64,000 nt of DNA from Knoellia remsis. Lineage in GTDB: Bacteria; Actinomycetota; Actinomycetes; Actinomycetales; Dermatophilaceae. The stretch covers positions 52,642 through 116,641 of the forward strand of contig NZ_PVTI01000010.1 of NCBI RefSeq assembly GCF_003002895.1, read 5' to 3'. Within the stretch, counting starts at the first letter, position 1; each line of letters starts with the position of its first letter. The notes under the pieces are model-generated. The model did no database searches, had not been told where the DNA came from, and saw only the letters and a list, made by a program, of their open reading frames with translations. A program made the translations under genes and the position numbers. Positions 44,394 through 57,581 of this stretch are shown here, one piece after another.

Positions 44394-45350
44394 ATGCCGT
44401 TGACCGCCACGCCACCCGCCGCCGGCTTCTCCGCCGGTCGCGTCCGCGCATCCGCGGACGCCGTGGTCACGGGTGCCTCGAACGCCGCGCAGGTGCTTAC
44501 GCCGCGCGCGGTCCGCGACCTCGAGCGTGCCGGCGTCGACACGAGTGCCTGGCACCGGCTCACCGGGGTGCGCGTCATCGGCGGCGGCATGCGGGTCGCG
44601 CTGCCGTGGCCCGACGTCGACGGTCGCCCCGGCATCGGCCGCGCCGTCCCGGGTGACGTCCTCGCCGAGGCGATCGCGACCGCGCGTGGTGAGCGGGCGA
44701 CCCATACGGGCAATCAGTGGGGTGGGCCTGCGACCAGAACGGGCAATCAGTCGGGTGGGCCTGCGAACGGAATCGGCAATCAGTCGGGGAGCCGGGCGAA
44801 CGGAATCGGCAATCAGTCGGGGGTGGGGGCGACGGTGCTGTTCCGGAGCCGGCGCAGCACCGACGACCACGTCGAGGTCTGGCCCGAGCTGCGCGCCGCC
44901 GACGGCACCCGCCTCCCCGGCCACGGCTGGGTCGTCCCGACCGGCGACGGTCTCGTCACCGTCGGCGTCGGCGCCCTCGACCCGGCGACGACCGCGACCC
45001 CCGACCGCTGCGCCGCCGTCCTCATGCGCTGGATCGCCGCGCTGCCCGCGTCGTGGGAGCTCAGCGGGGCGACGATGGTCGGCGCACCGCAGCCGGCGGC
45101 GCCGCAGCTGCCGTTCGACGTCCCCGCGCCCGTGGCCCGCACCCTCGCAGCCCTCGCGGACGCGCCCTGGGTCTGCGGCGTCGCCACGCGCCGCGTCCTG
45201 CCGAGCGGCGGCGTCCTGCGCGTGCTGCTCGACCGGGTCGCGACCACCGCCGATGCAGCAGTTGAGACCTGCGTCACGACCCCTACGATGGGGCACGTGA
45301 CTCGAGCCGCCACCCACCCCGGCACCGAAAGGGGAGTTGACCAGCGATGA
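44394..45350 (+). CDS. Degenerate menaquinone/geranylgeranyl reductase-like ORF upstream of nuoA
   Basis: 318 aa. VLTPRAVRDLERAGVD ... VIGGGMRVALPWP and GHGWVVPTGDGLVTVGVGAL align with LTPRAIAELQRLGL ... LELPWPG and GYGWIFPLGGGQVNVGAGTL of the full reductase at 39546. The N-terminal GxGxxG FAD motif and the second FAD motif (GDAAxxxNP) are missing, and four 11-residue repeats are inserted at about 105-145. It cannot bind FAD in the usual way; it may be a decayed paralogue kept as a leader ORF for nuoA, whose ATG overlaps its stop (ATGA). The frame is intact, with strong third-position GC. Confidence 0.65.
   Translation: MPLTATPPAAGFSAGRVRASADAVVTGASNAAQVLTPRAVRDLERAGVDTSAWHRLTGVRVIGGGMRVALPWPDVDGRPGIGRAVPGDVLAEAIATARGERATHTGNQWGGPATRTGNQSGGPANGIGNQSGSRANGIGNQSGVGATVLFRSRRSTDDHVEVWPELRAADGTRLPGHGWVVPTGDGLVTVGVGALDPATTATPDRCAAVLMRWIAALPASWELSGATMVGAPQPAAPQLPFDVPAPVARTLAALADAPWVCGVATRRVLPSGGVLRVLLDRVATTADAAVETCVTTPTMGHVTRAATHPGTERGVDQR
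44700..44825. repeat. 33-bp tandem repeat, four units, in frame
   Basis: Units with the anchor CAATCAG at 44711, 44744, 44777 and 44810, exact 33-nt period, encoding variations of PANGIGNQSGG. The last two units are nearly identical, suggesting recent slippage. Confidence 0.85.
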
Positions 45351-45709
45351 GCAACCCCTACGTCCCGATCCTCTTCCTTCTCGCGCTGGGCTTCGGGTTC
45401 GCCGCGCTGTCGGTGGGGACGAGTCTCGTGGTCGGACCGAAGCGCTACAACCGCGCGAAGTCCGAGCCCTACGAGTGCGGCATCCAGCCGTCGCCGCGCG
45501 CCGCGGGCGGCGGTCGCGTGCCGATCAAGTACTTCCTCACGGCGATGCTCTTCATCATCTTCGACATCGAGTCGGTGTTCCTCTACCCGTTCGCGGTGGC
45601 GTTCGACCAGCTCGGCCTCTTCGCGCTCGTCGAGATGGTGCTCTTCATCATCACCGTGTTCGTCGCCTATGCCTACGTGTGGAAGCGGGGCGGTCTGGAG
45701 TGGGACTGA
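45347..45709 (+). CDS. nuoA: NADH-quinone oxidoreductase subunit A
   Basis: 120 aa, three helices. YVPILFLLALGFGFAALS, the conserved loop SEPYECGIQPSPRAAGGGRVPIKYFLTAMLFIIFDIESVFLYPFAV and a final helix. Membrane-arm subunit near the quinone site. The ATG overlaps the stop of the preceding ORF, so nuoA translation is coupled to it. First of fourteen nuo genes; all run in the order A to N. Confidence 0.96.
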   Translation: MSNPYVPILFLLALGFGFAALSVGTSLVVGPKRYNRAKSEPYECGIQPSPRAAGGGRVPIKYFLTAMLFIIFDIESVFLYPFAVAFDQLGLFALVEMVLFIITVFVAYAYVWKRGGLEWD

Positions 45710-45780
45710 GCACCATTCGTATGCCGGCCGCGCGCCTCGCGCGCCGAACTCGCCTTGACCTGAACGGAAGGGGTCTCTAG

Positions 45781-46377
45781 ATGGGACTCGAGGAGAAGCT
45801 GCCCGCAGGCTTCGTGCTGACGACGCTCGAGAACGTCGTCGGCTACATGCGCAAGGCGTCGATCTGGCCCGCGACGTTCGGCCTCGCCTGCTGCGCCATC
45901 GAGATGATGGCCGTCGGCACCCCGGACTACGACATCGCCCGCTTCGGCATGGAGCGCTTCTCGGCGACGCCGCGCCAGGCCGACCTGATGATCGTCGCCG
46001 GACGCGTGTCCAACAAGATGGCCCCGGTCGTGCGCCAGGTGTACGACCAGATGCCCAACCCGAAGTGGGTCATCTCGATGGGTGTCTGCGCCAGCTCGGG
46101 CGGCATGTTCAACAACTACGCCATCGTCCAGGGCGTCGACCACATCATCCCGGTCGATATCTACCTGCCGGGCTGCCCGCCGCGGCCGGAGATGCTGCTC
46201 AACGCGATCATCGAGCTGCACGACCAGATCCAGAACTCCAAGCTCGGCGTCAACCGCATCGCGGCCGCTCGCGCCGCCGAGGAGGCCGCCCTGCGCGCCG
46301 TGCCGACCCAGCTCATGGAGCCCACCCACGACCACGGCGCCCTCACCGCGACGCCCGGGAGGAACCTCCTCGCATGA
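45781..46377 (+). CDS. nuoB: NADH-quinone oxidoreductase subunit B
   Basis: 198 aa; carries the terminal N2 [4Fe-4S] cluster. Cys pair in [11 protein letters not shown], then [11 protein letters not shown] and [11 protein letters not shown] supply the four ligands. The extended C-terminal tail after residue 165 is Ala/His rich and not conserved. Preceded by GGAAGGGG; a 71-nt gap separates it from nuoA and contains one GTATGCCG octamer. Confidence 0.96.
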   Translation: MGLEEKLPAGFVLTTLENVVGYMRKASIWPATFGLACCAIEMMAVGTPDYDIARFGMERFSATPRQADLMIVAGRVSNKMAPVVRQVYDQMPNPKWVISMGVCASSGGMFNNYAIVQGVDHIIPVDIYLPGCPPRPEMLLNAIIELHDQIQNSKLGVNRIAAARAAEEAALRAVPTQLMEPTHDHGALTATPGRNLLA

Positions 46378-47335
46378 GCGACGACAAGCCCAGCGTCGAC
46401 AAGCCCAGCGTCGACAAGCCCACGGACGAGGTCGACGAGACGACCCGCAAGCGGCCCAAGCCCGGCGACACGCCCACGTCGACGACGCAGACGGACGCCG
46501 CCACGTCCAAGACCGACAAGGTCGACGCGGCCAACCCCGAGATCGCCAAGGCCAAGGGTGTCGAGGCGACCACCCCCGACGCCGACGAGAAGGCCGAGGA
46601 CACCTTCGAGTCCGGTGACCTCTGGGCCGCCGACATCGCCCTCACCGAGGCCAAGGCGGCCGACGACACCGACCCGGTGCAGATCGGCGAGCGCCGCGGC
46701 ATGTTCGGTGCCAAGGCCGGTGCCGACACCACCGGCTACGGCGGCCTGCGCACCCCGATCCTCTTCCCCGGCGGGTCGACCAAGCCCTACGGCGGCTGGT
46801 TCGACGAGGTGACCGACACGCTCGGCACCGCGCTCGGCACGGCCGGCGACACGGCATACGGCACGGCCATCGAGAAGGTCGTCGTCGACCGTGGGGAGCT
46901 GACGCTGCACGTCAAGCGGGAGGCGCTGCCGACCGTCGCTCGCGCGCTGCGCGACGACCCGGCACTGCGGTTCGAGATGTGCACCGGCGTGTCCGGGGTG
47001 CACTTCCCCGGCGAGGCCGGGCGCGAGCTGCACGCGGTCTACCACCTGCTCTCGATCACCCACAACCGGCGCATCCGCCTCGAGGTCGCCGCGCCCGACG
47101 ACGACCCGCGCATCCCATCTGTCGTCGAGACGTGGCCGGGCACCGACTGGCACGAGCGCGAGACCTGGGACATGTTCGGGATCGTCTTCGAGGGCCACCC
47201 GTCGCTGACCCGCATCCTCATGCCGGACGACTGGCCGGGTCACCCGCAGCGCAAGGACTACCCGCTGGGCGGCATCCCGGTGGAGTACAAGGGCGGCACC
47301 GTGCCGCCGCCCGACGAGCGGAGGTCGTACAGCTG

Positions 47336-47336
<1 letters not shown>
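46374..47336 (+). CDS. nuoC: NADH-quinone oxidoreductase subunit C with long disordered N-terminus
   Basis: 320 aa. Residues 1 to about 105 are Lys/Asp/Thr/Pro rich and look disordered; at their start SVDKP-type units come from a 15-nt tandem repeat (about 46383-46422). The conserved 30-kDa domain follows: [28 protein letters not shown], and the signature [31 protein letters not shown] overlap with nuoB. Stop overlaps nuoD. Confidence 0.94.
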
Positions 47337-48759
<1,423 letters not shown>

Positions 48760-48760
<1 letters not shown>

Positions 48761-50318
48761 TGGCCGAGCACTACGGACTGCAGACCGCTGCCGGTCACCT
48801 CACGGTGCCCGAGGAGTCCAAGGAGGCGTATGCCGCGGAGCAGCTCGCGCAGCTGCGCGCCGACGCCGAGCAGGTCATCGCGCGCTACCCGGTGAAGCGG
48901 TCGGCGCTGCTGCCGCTGCTCCACCTCGTCCAGTCGGTCGACGGCTACGTCACCGGCCGCGGGATCGACTTCTGCGCCGAGGTGCTCGAGCTGAGCCGCG
49001 CCGAGGTGTCGGGCGTCGCGACCTTCTACACGCAGTACAAGCGACACCCCAACGGCGAGTACACCGTCGGCGTCTGCACCAACACGCTCTGCGCCATCAT
49101 GGGCGGCGACGAGATCTGGGAATCGGTCTCGCAGCACCTCGGCATCGGCCACGACGAGACGACCGAGGACGGCAAGATCACCCTCGAGCGCATCGAGTGC
49201 AACGCCGCGTGCGACTACGCGCCGGTCGTCATGGCGAACTGGGAGTTCTTCGACAACCAGACGCCCGAGTCGACGAACCAGCTCGTCGACGACCTGCGCG
49301 CAGGCAAGGACGTGCGTCCGAGCCGCGGCCCGAACAAGGTGTGCACCTTCAAGCAGGTCTCGCGCACCCTCGCCGGGTTCCCGGACGGCCTCGCCGACGA
49401 GGGCGTGGGCGCCGGTCCGGCCTCGCTCGTCGGCCTCGAGGTCGCGCACGAGAACGACTGGACCGCCCCGACCAAGGGTGAGACCGGCTCCGGCGACACC
49501 GGCCCGCGTGACGAGGCCGCAGCCTCTGCGCCGTCCGCGGGCGCTGCCGGCACGACCGACGGGGCAGCCAAGACCGATGGCGCTGCCAAGACCGACGGCG
49601 CTCCCGCGAAGACGGCCGACTCCGCCGCCACGTCCGGATCGGCATCGGCCAAGGCCGAGGACGCCGCCAAGGGCGACGCCGAACCGCAGACCGGTGGCGC
49701 GCACTCCTCCGCCGACGCCCCCGCGGGCACCGGCGCCGGCACCGCGAAGCCCGCCGACGACAGCGGCAAGGCCGACGCCGCCGCGAAGTCCGACAGCACC
49801 AGCGACGAGGCCGCCGACACCGGCGACAAGACGACCGACGCCACCCCGTCGAACAGCAGCAAGCCCACCGGGGACTCCGGCGGCGCCGGTGACGCTGGCG
49901 AGAAGAAGTCCGGGCAGAAGCCGCCGCCCGCGCCCTCGACCGTCCAGGCCGAGAGCGAGCCGGCGACGCTCTTCGACGACGGTTCCTCCACCGCGGAGGC
50001 TGCGCCGCAGGGTGCGGACCCGCTCACCGGTGCAACCGTGAAGGCGGGCGCGCCCACCCCGGCGACCGTGCAGCCTACGGACACAGCGGGATTCACCACC
50101 TCCCGCTTCGGTGAGGGCACCGTCGACGCCGGCCCCGACGGCACCGGCCCGCAGGGCTGGGACATCAAGGGCAACGCCAACTCGATGCTCTTCCACACGC
50201 CCGAGTCGCCCTGGTACGGGCGCACGAAGGCCGAGGTGTGGTTCCGTGACGCGGAGGCCGCGAAGGCCGCCGGCTTCACCGACGCCCGCGAGCGCCGCAG
50301 CAACAAGAAGGACGAGCG

Positions 50319-50322
<4 letters not shown>
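48760..50322 (+). CDS. nuoE: NADH-quinone oxidoreductase subunit E fused to a long linker and C-terminal sunset-like domain
   Basis: 520 aa, more than twice the usual ~200. Residues 1-200 are NuoE: the [2Fe-2S] cysteines are in VGVCTNTLC and IECNAACDYAPVVM. Residues about 225-455 are a low-complexity Ala/Asp/Lys/Thr/Pro linker. Residues about 465-515, GWDIKGNANSM followed by LFHTPESPWYGRTKAEVWFRDAEAAKAAGF, match the small domain called 'sunset' that is attached to several actinobacterial proteins. It is not needed for electron transfer in known enzymes. Frame and overlaps with nuoD and nuoF (ATGA) are intact. Confidence 0.92.
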
Positions 50323-51628
<1,306 letters not shown>

Positions 51629-51632
<4 letters not shown>

Positions 51633-54205
51633 CTGCCGTAAGCGACAAGAAGACCGACACGCCGGCAGGCGACCAGCCCGCCGTCGAGATGGTGGACCTC
51701 ACCATCGACGGCCTGCCCGTCTCGGTCCCCAAGAACACCCTCGTCATCCGGGCGGCCGAGGAGGCCGGGATCGAGATCCCGCGCTTCTGCGACCACCCGC
51801 TGCTCGACCCCATCGGCGCCTGCCGCCAGTGCCTCGTCGAGGTCGCGACGCCCGGCCCCGACGGCCAGCTCCGTCCCATGCCGAAGCCGCAGGCGTCGTG
51901 CACGATGACGGTCTCGCCGGGCATGGAGGTCAAGACCCAGCACTCCTCGCCGGTCGCCGACAAGGCCCAGCACGGTGTCATGGAGCTGCTGCTCATCAAC
52001 CACCCGCTCGACTGCCCGGTCTGCGACAAGGGCGGCGAGTGCCCCCTGCAGAACCAGGCGATGAGCAACGGGCGCGCCGTCTCCCGCTTCGAGGACGTCA
52101 AGCGCACCTACCCCAAGCCGATCAACATCTCCTCGCAGGTGCTGCTCGACCGTGAGCGCTGCGTCCTGTGCGCTCGCTGCACCCGCTTCTCGGAGCAGGT
52201 CGCCGGTGACCCGTTCATCGCGCTCGTCGAGCGAGGTGCACTGCAGCAGGTCGGTATCTACGAGGAGAAGCCGTTCGACAGCTACTTCTCCGGCAACACC
52301 GTCCAGATCTGCCCCGTCGGCGCCCTCACCGGGGCGGCCTACCGCTTCCGCGCCCGCCCGTTCGACCTCGTGTCGACGCCGAGCATCTGCGAGCACTGCG
52401 CGAGCGGCTGCTCGACCCGCACCGACCACCGCCGCGGCACCGTGCTGCGCCGGATGGCCGCGAACGAGCCGGCGGTCAACGAAGAGTGGAACTGCGACAA
52501 GGGTCGCTGGGCCTTCGCCTACGCCACCCTCCCGGACCGCATCCAGCTGCCGATGGTCCGCGAGAACGGCGAGCTGCGCGTCGCCTCCTGGCGTGAGGCG
52601 CTCGAGGCCGCGGCAGCCGGGCTGCGCGACGCGAACAGCGTCGGCGTGCTCGTCGGCGGTCGGGTCAGCGCCGAGGACGCCTACGCCTACGGTAAGTTCG
52701 CTCGCACCGTGCTCGGCACGAACGACGTCGACTTCCGCACTCGCCCGCACTCGGCCGAGGAGGCGGACTTCCTCGCCTCCCACGTCGTCGCGACCGGCCC
52801 CGATTCTGGCGCCGTCACCTACGCCGACCTCGAGAAGGCGTCGACGGTCGTCCTCGCGGGCTTCGAGCCCGAGGACGAGAGCCCCATCGTCTTCCTGCGC
52901 CTGCGCAAGGCGTTCCGCAAGAACAAGACGAGCGTGTATGCCGTGTCGCCGCTCGCGACGCGCGGCCTCACCAAGGTCGGTGGTCGCCTCATCCCGACCG
53001 CTCCCGGCACCGAGCCCGAGGTCCTCGACGCCCTCGGCAAGGGCTCGGCCAGCGGTGCGCCCGGTGAGGGCGACGACCCGATGCGCGCGGCCGCCGAGGC
53101 ACTGCGCGAGCAGGGCGCCAGCGCCGTCATCCTCGTCGGCGAGCGCCTCGCCACCGTCCCCGGCGCCCTGACCGCCGCCGTCCGGCTCGCCGAGACGACC
53201 GGTGCCCGCCTCGCCTGGGTGCCGCGTCGGGCGGGGGAGCGCGGTGCCCTCGAGGCCGGCGCCCTCCCGACCCTGCTGCCCGGTGGCCGCGCCGTCGGTG
53301 ACGCTTCCGCGCGCGCCGACCTCGCCGCCGCCTGGCAGGTCGACACGCTGCCCGAGGCTCCCGGCCGCGACACGGGCGCGATCATCGAGGCCGCCCGCAG
53401 CGGTGAGCTCGGTGCCCTCGTCGTCGGCGGCGTCGAGCCGCTCGACCTCGGCCTCGGTGAGGCCGGGGAGGCCGCATTCGACGCGCCGTTCGTCGTCTCG
53501 CTCGAGCTGCGCGAGTCGGCCGTCACCGCACGGGCCGACGTCGTCCTGCCCGTCGCCGCGCACGCGGAGAAGGCCGGCTCGTTCGTCGACTGGGAGGGCC
53601 GCGTCCGCACCTTCGAGCAGGCCCTCGAGACCGGCTTCGTCAGCGACCACCGCGTCCTCGACATGGTCGCCAACGAGATGGGCGAGTTCCTCGGCTGCCG
53701 CACCATCGCCGAGGTCCGCGCCGAGATGGAGCGCATCGGCCCGGCCACCGGCACCCGCGCGACCGCCCCGAGCGTCGAGCCCGGTGAGGTCCCGAGCGCC
53801 GAGGACGGCCAGCTCGTCCTCGCGACGTGGCGGGCCCTGCTCGACAAGGGCCGGCTCCAGGACGGCGAGCCGTTCCTCGCCGGCACCGCCCCGAAGGCGG
53901 CCGCCAAGGTCTCCGCCGTCACCGCCGACTCGCTCGGCGTCACCGACGGCGACACCGTCCGCGTCACCGCGGGCGACACGGACGTCACCGTCCCGGTCGT
54001 CGTCACCGAGATGGTCGACCACGTCGTCTGGCTGCCGACCAACAGCGCGGGCTGCGACCTGCGCGCCGCGCTCGCCGACGCCCCCGGCATCCGCGTCGCG
54101 GTGACCAGGGTGAGCGCCGACGTGGACAGCACCGCCATGGACGACAGCGCCACCGTGGACAGCACCATCGTGGACAGCACCGCGGACCAGGAAGGCACCC
54201 GATGA
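51629..54205 (+). CDS. nuoG: NADH-quinone oxidoreductase subunit G
   Basis: 858 aa, the largest hydrophilic subunit. [2Fe-2S] ligands in [15 protein letters not shown]; then [13 protein letters not shown] and [13 protein letters not shown]; a further cluster in CEHCASGC; the rest is a molybdopterin-oxidoreductase fold that carries no Mo. The C-terminus has a repeated VDST tail (54120-54186), another low-complexity end like those of nuoC, E and H. ATGA overlaps at both ends. Confidence 0.96.
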
Positions 54206-55746
54206 GCACTCTTCTCGCGCTCCACGACGCGGTCGGGACGTACTCCGACTCCGCGCTGACCGGCATACAGGCGCTGTCGACGCTCGCCGCGGAAGGCAAG
54301 GACAACCCCGCTGCCGACTTCTCCGACACCCCGTGGTGGCTCTCGCTCGTCAAGGCGCTGCTGATCTTCGTCTACCTGCTCGTCTCGACCCTCATGGTCA
54401 TCTGGTTCGAGCGGCGCGTCATCGGCCGGATGCAGCAGCGTCCCGGCCCGAACCGCAACGGCCCGTTCGGCCTCCTGCAGACGCTCGCCGACGGCATGAA
54501 GTCGATGCTCAAGGAGGACAACACTCCCGCCAAGGCGGACCGGTTCGTCTTCACCCTCGCGCCGCTCATCACGGCGACGATGTGCTTCATCGGCTTCGCG
54601 ATCATCCCGCTCGCCGGTGAGGTGAGCATGTTCGGCCACCGCACGCCGCTGCAGCTCGCCGACACCCCCATCGCCGTGCTCTTCGTCCTCGCGATCGCGG
54701 GCATCGGCATCTACGGCGTCGTCCTCGCGGGCTGGTCCTCGGGCTCGCCGTACCCGCTCATGGGTGGCCTGCGCAGCTCGGCGCAGATGATCTCCTACGA
54801 GATCGCGATGGGCCTCTCGCTCGTCGCCGTCTTCCTCTACAGCAACTCGATGTCGACGTCGCAGATCGTCAGCGCCCAGCGCTCGATGTGGTTCGTCCTG
54901 CCGCTGTTCTTCAGCTTCTTCGTCTACGTCATCACGATGGTCGGCGAGACCAACCGCCTGCCCTTCGACCTCGCCGAGGGCGAGGGCGAGCTCACCGGTG
55001 GCTTCCACACCGAGTACGGCTCGATGCGCTTCGCGATGTTCTTCCTCGGCGAGTACATCAACATGTTCACCGTTGCCGCGCTCGCGACGACGATGTTCCT
55101 CGGCGGCTGGCAGGCACCTCCCGGCATCGCGGCGATCAACGACGGCATGTTCAACGAGGGCTGGTGGGGCCTGCTCTGGTTCACCATGAAGCTCTGGATG
55201 TTCATGTTCGTCTTCGTGTGGCTGCGCGGCTCGCTGCCCCGCACCCGCTACGACCAGTTCATGCGCTTCGGGTGGAAGTTCCTCATCCCGGCGACGCTCG
55301 CCTGGGTCGTCCTCATCGCGTTCTTCCGCGCCGCCCGCAACGGCTGGTTCGGCGACAGTGCGCTCGAGCTCGGCTCGGTCCGCGTCCCGATCGCGTCCCT
55401 GATCTTCACCGCCATCGTCGTCGTGCTCGTCTTCGGTGCCTTCAGCATCTGGGAGCGCAAGGCGGCCGAGAAGGAGGCGCTGGAGAACCAGGCGCCGCCG
55501 GAGGAGATCGACCCGTATGCCGGTGGGTTCGTCGTGCCTCCGCTGCCCGGTCAGCGGCTGCGCGAGACCGCGAGCGTCGGCGCACCTGCGCTTCCCGGCG
55601 CGCGTCCCGCGGCCGGCGACGTGACCAGCCGCGACGGTTCGGCGGGTGGCGGCAGGGCCGGTGGCGGTGCCGCCGGCGACGCGACGGACCGCCCGAGCGG
55701 TCCGCGCGAGTTCGACTTCACCGACAAGGAGGGCCCCCGTGGCTGA
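54202..55746 (+). CDS. nuoH: NADH-quinone oxidoreductase subunit H with long C-terminal tail
   Basis: 514 aa, eight helices. Quinone-site loops: [33 protein letters not shown] and [27 protein letters not shown]. After residue about 430 follows an 80-residue Gly/Ala/Pro/Arg-rich cytoplasmic tail, longer than usual. Start ATG at 54202 overlaps nuoG. Stop overlaps nuoI. Confidence 0.96.
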   Translation: MSTLLALHDAVGTYSDSALTGIQALSTLAAEGKDNPAADFSDTPWWLSLVKALLIFVYLLVSTLMVIWFERRVIGRMQQRPGPNRNGPFGLLQTLADGMKSMLKEDNTPAKADRFVFTLAPLITATMCFIGFAIIPLAGEVSMFGHRTPLQLADTPIAVLFVLAIAGIGIYGVVLAGWSSGSPYPLMGGLRSSAQMISYEIAMGLSLVAVFLYSNSMSTSQIVSAQRSMWFVLPLFFSFFVYVITMVGETNRLPFDLAEGEGELTGGFHTEYGSMRFAMFFLGEYINMFTVAALATTMFLGGWQAPPGIAAINDGMFNEGWWGLLWFTMKLWMFMFVFVWLRGSLPRTRYDQFMRFGWKFLIPATLAWVVLIAFFRAARNGWFGDSALELGSVRVPIASLIFTAIVVVLVFGAFSIWERKAAEKEALENQAPPEEIDPYAGGFVVPPLPGQRLRETASVGAPALPGARPAAGDVTSRDGSAGGGRAGGGAAGDATDRPSGPREFDFTDKEGPRG

Positions 55747-56401
55747 CGACTCCCAGAAGAAGGGCGGGTTCTTCTCCGACCTCTTCGCACCCGTGGGTGG
55801 GTTCGGGGTGACCTTCGCGACGATGTTCCGCAAGGTCGCCACCGTCCAGTACCCCGAGGAGAAGCGCCCCACCGCCCAGCGCTTCCACGGCCGCCACCAG
55901 CTCAACCGTCACCCCGACGGTCTCGAGAAGTGCGTCGGCTGCGAGCTGTGCGCCTGGGCCTGCCCGGCGGACGCGATCCTCGTCGAGGGCGCCAACAACG
56001 ACGACGCCGATGGCCAGCGGTTCTCCCCGGGGGAGCGGTACGGCCGGATCTACCAGATCAACTACCTGCGCTGCATCTTCTGCGGCCTGTGCATCGAGGC
56101 CTGCCCGACGCGCGCGCTGACGATGACGAACGAGTACGAGATCGCCGACGACAACCGCGCCGACCTCATCTTCACCAAGGAGCAGCTGCTCGCCCCGCTC
56201 CAGGCCGGGATGGTGCAGCCGCCGCACCCGATGGTGCAGGGCATGGAGGAGCGCGACTACTACCTCGGCAAGGTCACCGAGGCCACTCCCGCCCAGCGCG
56301 AATGGGTCGAGGAGCACCACGTGTCGACCGACGCGACGCAGTCCGCTGAGGCCACTGGCGCCGACCAGGTCGCCGCCGCCGCGAAGGAGAGCACCCGATG
56401 A
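55739..56401 (+). CDS. nuoI: NADH-quinone oxidoreductase subunit I
   Basis: 220 aa ferredoxin-like subunit with two [4Fe-4S] clusters, N6a and N6b: [15 protein letters not shown] and [18 protein letters not shown] at 55739 sits behind AAGGAGGG (55727-55734) and is inside the end of nuoH. The C-terminal 35 residues are variable and Ala-rich. Confidence 0.95.
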   Translation: MADDSQKKGGFFSDLFAPVGGFGVTFATMFRKVATVQYPEEKRPTAQRFHGRHQLNRHPDGLEKCVGCELCAWACPADAILVEGANNDDADGQRFSPGERYGRIYQINYLRCIFCGLCIEACPTRALTMTNEYEIADDNRADLIFTKEQLLAPLQAGMVQPPHPMVQGMEERDYYLGKVTEATPAQREWVEEHHVSTDATQSAEATGADQVAAAAKESTR

Positions 56402-57273
56402 CCGGCTCAGGAGAAGCGGTCCTCTTCTGGATCCTCGCCCCCATCGCCGTCGCCGGCTCGCTCGGCCTCATCTTCGCCCGCAAGGCCGTCCACGCGGCCC
56501 TCGGCATGGCGCTGACGATGGTCATCCTCGGCGTCTTCTACCTCGCCCAGGACGCGGACTTCCTCGGTGTCATCCAGATCTTCGTCTACACCGGCGCCGT
56601 GATGATGCTCTTCCTCTTCGTCGTCATGCTCGTCGGCGTCGACTCCTCGGACAGCATCGTCGAAACCCTCAAGGGCCAGCGCGCCGCCACCGTCGTGCTC
56701 TCGCTCGGCCTCGGCGTCCTCCTCGCCGCCGCCCTCGGCCGCATCGTCGTCCCCGACGACGCCGCAGGGAGGCTCGACGCGGTCAACACCGACCCGGGCA
56801 ACGTCTCCGGCGTCGCCGCGCTCATCTTCGGCCGTTATGTCTGGGTCTTCGAGGCCACGTCGGCGCTGCTCATCACCGCCGCCCTCGCGGCGATGGTGCT
56901 CGCGCACCGCGAGCGCCTCGGCCAGCGTCCCGACCAGCGCACCTGGGCCGAGCGTCGGATCCGCTCCAACGAGAACGTCGCCGGCCTGCCGGCCCCCGGT
57001 GTCTACGCCCGCCACAACGCGGTCGACACCCCGGCGCTGCTGCCCGACGGCAACCCGAGCGAGCTCTCCGTCTCCCGCGTCCTCACCGCCCGCGACCAGG
57101 TCGGCTCGGCCACGCCGTGGGTCGAGGCCGAGCGCGAGATCGAGCGTGACATCAGCACCGACCGTGACGGCGAGGCGCCAACCCGACCGGAGCGCGACGG
57201 CGCGACGGACGCCGAGGAGCGCACCCGGCATACGGACGGTCCGACGGACGGCACGGAGGACACCTCGCGATGA
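56398..57273 (+). CDS. nuoJ: NADH-quinone oxidoreductase subunit J
   Basis: 291 aa, five helices ([64 protein letters not shown] and others), part of the proton-translocating membrane arm. The cytoplasmic tail of about 110 residues is charged and much longer than in E. coli. ATGA overlaps with nuoI and nuoK. Confidence 0.95.
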   Translation: MTGSGEAVLFWILAPIAVAGSLGLIFARKAVHAALGMALTMVILGVFYLAQDADFLGVIQIFVYTGAVMMLFLFVVMLVGVDSSDSIVETLKGQRAATVVLSLGLGVLLAAALGRIVVPDDAAGRLDAVNTDPGNVSGVAALIFGRYVWVFEATSALLITAALAAMVLAHRERLGQRPDQRTWAERRIRSNENVAGLPAPGVYARHNAVDTPALLPDGNPSELSVSRVLTARDQVGSATPWVEAEREIERDISTDRDGEAPTRPERDGATDAEERTRHTDGPTDGTEDTSR

Positions 57274-57569
57274 GCCTGATCAACTACATCTACCTCGCGA
57301 CGCTGCTCTTCGTCATCGGCGGCGCGACGGTCCTCACCCGGCGCAACGCCATCGTCGTGTTCATGGGTGTCGAGCTCATGCTCAACGCCGCGAACCTCGC
57401 GTTCGTCACCTTCGCCCGCATGAACGGCAACCTCGACGGTCAGGTCATCGCCCTGTTCGTCATGGTCGTCGCCGCAGCGGAGGTCGTCGTCGGACTCGCC
57501 ATCATCATGGCGATCTTCCGTGCCCGCCGGTCGGCCTCGGTCGACGACGCCAACCTGCTGAAGCTCTAA
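57270..57569 (+). CDS. nuoK: NADH-quinone oxidoreductase subunit K
   Basis: 99 aa, three helices; carries the conserved glutamates in [19 protein letters not shown] and [16 protein letters not shown] that take part in proton transfer. Standard family length. Overlaps nuoJ by 4 nt; 12 bases to nuoL. Confidence 0.97.
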   Translation: MSLINYIYLATLLFVIGGATVLTRRNAIVVFMGVELMLNAANLAFVTFARMNGNLDGQVIALFVMVVAAAEVVVGLAIIMAIFRARRSASVDDANLLKL

Positions 57570-57581
57570 GGGGCAACACTC

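Noticed and set aside
44700..44825. CRISPR-like appearance of the 33-bp repeats
   Set aside because: The units are contiguous, in frame and without spacers; no cas genes are nearby.
52819..55905. Very long antisense open frames across the nuo genes and elsewhere (for example also 982-3270 minus)
   Set aside because: They mirror codon positions of strongly supported genes; their translations are Arg/Asp/Gly/Glu-rich with no family features. High GC makes such frames common.
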